Origin: Phoronis australis
Lineage: Eukaryota; Phoronida; Phoronidae
Direction: 5' to 3'
DNA length: 64,000 nt
NCBI GenBank assembly: GCA_002633005.1
Contig: NMRA01000335.1
Span: 428,274-492,273 of the forward strand
Positions 59,601 to 64,000 of this stretch are shown piece after piece. Positions within the stretch are counted from its first letter, which is position 1. Each line of letters starts with the position of its first letter. The notes under the pieces are model-generated. The model ran no database searches and had not been told where the DNA came from. It saw nothing but the letters and a program-made list of their open reading frames with translations. Position numbers and translations under genes: made by a program.

Positions 59601-62541
59601 AAAGAGTTATACGTTCCCGAAACATTTAGTATTTTTAAATAATGTGACTGAAATTGCGTACATAAATTGCTATTTACAAAAATGAAAATTGATCATCAAG
59701 ATTGACGGAGTTAATTTTTCCAAGTATATGCCAGAAGTGGCACAAGAACACACAACACGTCACGTGCGTATCGTGTATGCACATGCTGCGGAGTGTTGCC
59801 ATGGCAACTCCATTAAGTTCACTAAACAAAAGTAGGAGTTTTGATGATTTAAATTGATGAAGTCAGGTTGTTTATGTTTGAGAAATTTTCAGAATTTATT
59901 TCAAACAACAATAATAGTAATAGTTTCGCAATATTTTCCATTCACAAGCACGTTCACTTTCAGAAAGCCATTAAAGCCACTGTTGGACACATGCGATGAC
60001 TAACAGTTTTTCAGTGCATTTATAAGACTTCTTTGCCATTGCTTAGAGAGAATTTCGAATCTTGAAGATTTATTTCAAGAACGTTCTTGGCAAAACGTTG
60101 CATGCCCAATGTATCTATCTATTAGTTGACCAGTAATTTATTAACCAAAGACAACACCCAGATCTAGCACATAGTTTTATAGTTATTCCTAATCTTAGTC
60201 CAATGAGATGATCATTTACGTAATCCCTAGTGGGCATGTCATAATTTTCAAAAACGCTAGTGATGTCTCAGTTAGTTGTCAAACAAATTCTGTTTCTTGT
60301 TCCGTTAATGTTTTGTAAATCGGTATTCATTGCACAAAATCTTTGGTGAAATTGATGTAATAAATTAATCCACGTGACGACGAAACAGACTAGATTATGT
60401 TTTGAGAAATCAAACAAAAGCAAAAGTATTTAATGCGCATTCATCAATACTCGTGTAAAATCTTGTTATTAAATGGATTCCTTGTTGATGTAATTATTTG
60501 CCGGAATGTAATGTCCGTTACCGAGAAGCTTTTTATCAACGGACACGCATGCGTATTGAAAGAGGATTTCGTCGTAAAATGGAGTGACAAATCGCGAAAA
60601 GATATTAATTTCGTACAGCTAAATTATACAGTTCTGCTGAACGGGTTTTTATTAGAAATTGATCGTTTTACAATTATAGTCCCTCCTTCAATCAAACGTG
60701 CTGGAGCCATGTTTTCGAAGAACGCAGTCCGTATTTCCATAACTCGCTACTCACAACTACATGTACTTAGGCCTACTGATGTTATTAATTTCAGTTGATC
60801 AGAATTACTTAACGTGATTTTATCTCACTACTCTTCTACACGCACTTAAATTTAACCAGTGATACCCTAGTACATTGAGGTAATTACAATTTAGGTAACG
60901 CAGTTATTCCCTGCTGTTTTTGCTGTTTAATTAGCGGACTTAGTTAGTTCGTGAGACAGTGACGTATGAACGGTTCATGGAAATTTCGAAATGTTCACCC
61001 TGTCAACTAATAATGTTAAGAACCCATGTTGCTTTTCACGGGTGCTATGAGTTGCAACACATCTGTAAAAATAGAAAGTAGCATTCACCGTAAGAAGATT
61101 TGCAAAAGGTTCCTCGGTGAATTCGGAAAAATCAAAAATCAGCTTATAGCATCAGCAAAAATACATATGAAATAACACGTAATACTTACGATGTGATCAA
61201 TACAAGGTGCCCCAAATATGTACTCACCCTGGGAGTTCTAAATTAGTTGCCATGTGTCAGAGCCAAGCAGGGGCGTGAGCTGTCACGTGTTTTGTATGCA
61301 CGGAAATGGCATGTAAACGACTCAACTTGGAGAACAAACATTTATCACACAATACTAGTGGAAGTTCAAAAACAAAGATAACAGATAAGTTTGAATGAGA
61401 TGGAACGTCCACAAGCAACGTTCGGCAAGACAGCAGCCGTCAAACAACTTTGCAAAGGAAGAACGCTTGTTGGAAACCGTTCACCGTTCACAACAGGAAT
61501 TCCAATTTCAAAGAGCCTATCGCATTTTGAAGAGAATGTCGCTTTGACAAGTTTCACCTCAGCATTAATCCATGCTCTTAATGAAAGTGATTCTTAGCGG
61601 AAATTTCAGTTTTGTTGGTGGTGGGGGCCAACCTGGGCAAATGCATCGTTTGCATCCAAAGTTGTTTGGATTGATGAGGCAAGCTTTAAGTTTAATCGCT
61701 CAGTTCACTGGCATAATTGCTCCCACTGAAAATCCGCATGCTATTACAAAGCACCATTTGAATATACATGTACCAGGGGTTCAAGTGTGGTACATTTGAA
61801 TGCCGTAGGGCCATAGTTATTTTTAAACTCACAGTCACCGAGGTTGTTGCAGTTAAAATAAGGTTTACTACTTAAGACCAACTTTAGTCGATAAGTTGAA
61901 CGGCTTAATAACTGAAAGATATGTCGTTCAGCTCCAAATGAAATTATTCGTAATGGTATTGAGTACCGTGGTCCATGTTATCGACAGTGCATGCAAAAAG
62001 GTGGTCGTCAGTTTGAACATTTGTCTACGTGCACTTATACATTCGTGCAGTTTGTCATTAATCTTCCCATGTTAATGAACAATGCATTTATTTTCGTTAA
62101 AATACTTAATTCATTTTTGATCACCTGTTTATGAATTTAAACCAGCAATGTTATTCTTAAGCCAATTAACAACCAGTTATTATCTTTTGAAGTGTGTGTA
62201 CATTTTTGTGACATCTTGTACATGAGAGAGATACATTTAGCTGTTATTATATCCTAGCAACAGTGTTCTAAAATCTGTAGTGCTTCCGGCTGGCTGGTAC
62301 TTTTATAGAATAGAAAACAGTTTTGTGGCTATCTTTAGACTAAGTGGTCCTCGGAGAGATATTCAGTAAAGTCTAATGCAAGGTTCAAAAGAGAGGCGAA
62401 AATGCCAGCAGTTTCCCCGACTAAAACGATCGCCCACGCTAGCGCTTTAGTCATTCAGTCGAGCTGTCCGCGAAGGGTCCCCACCAGCAATTAGTTTGTT
62501 TCCTTACCACTCGAGTCGCTTTTAAGCGAAAACTGGTTATG
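56601..62541. other. Unassigned DNA, probably receptor intron
   Basis: About 59490-59560 is a copy of the old dispersed repeat also at 44160-44255. A 121-codon plus-strand frame at 60433-60798 and a 68-codon frame at 61391-61597 have no recognised domain and no clear splice sites. Neither resembles the missing receptor helices. Confidence 0.4.
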
Positions 62542-63370
62542 GTTCAGTAACGCCAGGACCTCGCTGAAAAGCAGTGCTGTAGACGTAAAATTAGAGGTAA
62601 GTAGGCGCCCAAAGCCCATTGTGTCGCCTTGAGCAAAGAATTTTAAAAGTACATTGAACTCGCAAAACCTGACACACAGACATGTAGGCCTACCTTTTGA
62701 CTCAGATTCGAGTGGGGGTTTACATAGAGTCTATAGTGGAGGATGTCGGGAAAAGGGTTCAACCAAACATATTAGAAGGCAAAGGTCCGTGTGCATTCCA
62801 AGTGGTCTCTGAAGGGGCCCAAGCACAATTATCACGGAATATAGGAACGTAACACCCAGAAACGATATGTTGACGGCGAATTTTAGTCGCCTCGGCGTCG
62901 GGTGTGTCCTCGGGGCCGGCCCTGGGCCTCCCCCCACCCCTCCCCGTCAACCTATGGTGGGACACCATAACTCTTTCTTTACCTTGCAATTTTAATAAAG
63001 AAAATCCATTACTCGACGAGCATACGTGTATGCCTGGTGGTCGCGCGCAGAAATGTTTGGCAACAATGGTGTCGCCAACGTAGCGCATTGACGCCGTAAG
63101 CTATCGTATCGAGACTACGCCCCACTATACCTTCACTTATGGCGCGTAGACGCTACGTTAAAATGTAAAACGGTGGTTGGCTGCAACTACGAGCGCTTAC
63201 GCCCGTAACTTGCGGTGGGTAGGCGCTGCGTTAAAAAGCAAAAAGGTGGTTTGCTGCGCGTACGTGCGCCTACGCCCCACTGTAGGGCACTCACTGAAAA
63301 GAAAGACTTCGCGAGATTACAGGAAATATTACCGTTCATTTTAAATGAGAACACCTGATTTTGGCTAGAT
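62542..63370. mobile_element. 151-bp MITE, copy 3, split and truncated
   Basis: 62542-62571 (GTTCAGTAACGCCAGGACCT..GCTGAAAAG) and 63302-63370 (AAAGACTTCGCGAGATTAC..GGCTAGATG) together follow copy 1 (16419-16569). The first few bases and the right end are missing, and 722 bases of another element lie between. Confidence 0.75.
62572..63293. mobile_element. hAT-like non-autonomous element, 722 bp
   Basis: The left end CAGTGCTGTAG fits the hAT terminal pattern; the right end, inverted, is (T)GAGTGCCCTAC, a weaker match. Eight-base CTGAAAAG flanks both sides (62564-62571 and 63294-63301), the duplication size of hAT elements. Near the right end two ~65-base direct repeats (GTAGACGCTACGTTAAAA.. 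/ GTAGGCGCTGCGTTAAAA..) lie in about 63145-63275. No transposase. Confidence 0.7.
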
Positions 63371-63749
63371 GAAAGCGTTCACTCTCTCGTCTTTATGCCA
63401 TTGCGACGATAAAACTGAAGGCTTTTATTCCTGCGCATGCGCGTCTTTTGATGTAAGCCTTATAGCTACAAAAATGCTAGTAAAAGCACCGGCAAAATTT
63501 TGCCTTACGCTGTTACATTGCTTGAGTCTTTGTTATTGTCGGAAGTGCTTGTGAAAACGATAACGTTTTAGCCGGCATGTGAACCGGATTTGAAAAACGT
63601 CACTTGGTTATTGTTACCGGTACGGTATTGTAAACGAAAAAAACAACTCCTCTATTTACTTTAAACAGTATTTACATCTCTTAAAAATATTTACAATCAC
63701 GTAGCAAGTTACACAAAATATGGAACACAAACAATATTTTTTTTTCACT
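63371..63749. other. Unassigned DNA
   Basis: Only a 61-codon frame without recognised features. Confidence 0.4.
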
Positions 63750-64000
63750 GTGATATATATTTATTGAAGGATACACAGAACATACAAAGAAATAATAACA
63801 AACCCAGAAACCGCGAAGCATTATATCTGGGTTGTAAACAATTCATAAATGAAACTTATATACATAGAGATATATACAATTAAGTAGTATCTAAAATAAG
63901 TATTCCAATACTTAGACATGCTATTACAGATATATAAAAACAAAAATATTTACAGATTCATGTAGGGAAATCAGATGCAACAATATTGATAAACGGTATA
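63750..64000 (-). mobile_element. 3' end of a second LINE copy, cut by the window edge
   Basis: From GTGATATATATTTATTGAAG it matches 30384-30630 at roughly 85-90% by eye: ACACAGAACATA, AAAGAAATAAT, CGCGAAGCATTATATCTGGG, TATTCCAATA.TTAGACATGC. Same minus orientation. The rest of the element would lie beyond 64000. Confidence 0.88.

Noticed and set aside
60433-60798. 121-codon plus-strand frame
   Set aside because: Lies in a presumed intron, with no domain I recognise and ordinary AT-rich composition. It does not match missing receptor helices.
61391-61597. 68-codon plus-strand frame starting MNEMERPQATFGK
   Set aside because: Looks somewhat protein-like but has no recognised homologue and no clear donor or acceptor; not enough to call an exon.

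Overview
The window is animal nuclear DNA. Coding sequence is sparse, split by GT-AG introns, and set among transposon remains. Two ordinary genes can be supported, and both are partial. The first is the 3' half of a diacylglycerol lipase (beta-type) gene: five exons on the + strand, 2495-5351, ending at a stop codon. The second is one exon of a class A, peptide-type G-protein-coupled receptor at 53399-53711. It covers the N-terminus, TM1 and TM2 and ends at a splice donor. The lineage cannot be fixed from sequence alone. A marine invertebrate is likely. Two copies of AAGGGAGATAAC in the lipase 3'UTR, a motif I recall as common in mollusc transcripts, weakly favour a mollusc.

Layout. 1-2005: Ty3/Gypsy remains (broken integrase, two LTR copies) around a 200-N gap, with a 1.4-kb near-identical repetition. 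2006-5351: lipase introns and exons, then its 3'UTR and downstream DNA. 5.6-11.9 kb: mostly unassigned DNA with one tRNA-like SINE head. 11.9-16.0 kb: two rearranged copies of a mosaic repeat, one of them split by a 5'-truncated RTE-type LINE. 16.4 kb: a 151-bp MITE. 24.2-28.8 kb: a 4.6-kb inverted-repeat locus whose arms are tandem arrays, enclosing a palindrome that itself carries another copy of the 151-bp MITE. 29.8-30.4 kb: a 569-bp inverted-repeat element. 30.4-33.2 kb: a decayed non-LTR retrotransposon on the minus strand. 33.4-36.9 kb: tRNA-like sequences, hairpins, a 22-bp minisatellite and a short GC-rich palindromic element. 41.9-43.8 kb: further copies of the palindromic element and an inverted copy of the 29.8-kb element with a clean 10-bp target duplication. 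46.7-47.3 kb: a 569-bp element that is almost one giant hairpin. 49.8 kb: a TA/TATC microsatellite. 53.4 kb: the receptor exon. 62.5-63.4 kb: a third copy of the 151-bp MITE, split by a 722-bp hAT-like insertion. 63.75 kb to the end: the 3' end of a second copy of the 30.4-kb LINE.

The two genes have no evident functional link beyond a general place in cell signalling. The lipase makes 2-arachidonoylglycerol from diacylglycerol, and the receptor is of a type that often couples to phospholipase C. The most informative content is the nested transposon record: several insertions can be ordered in time, because an unoccupied copy of the same site lies elsewhere in the window.
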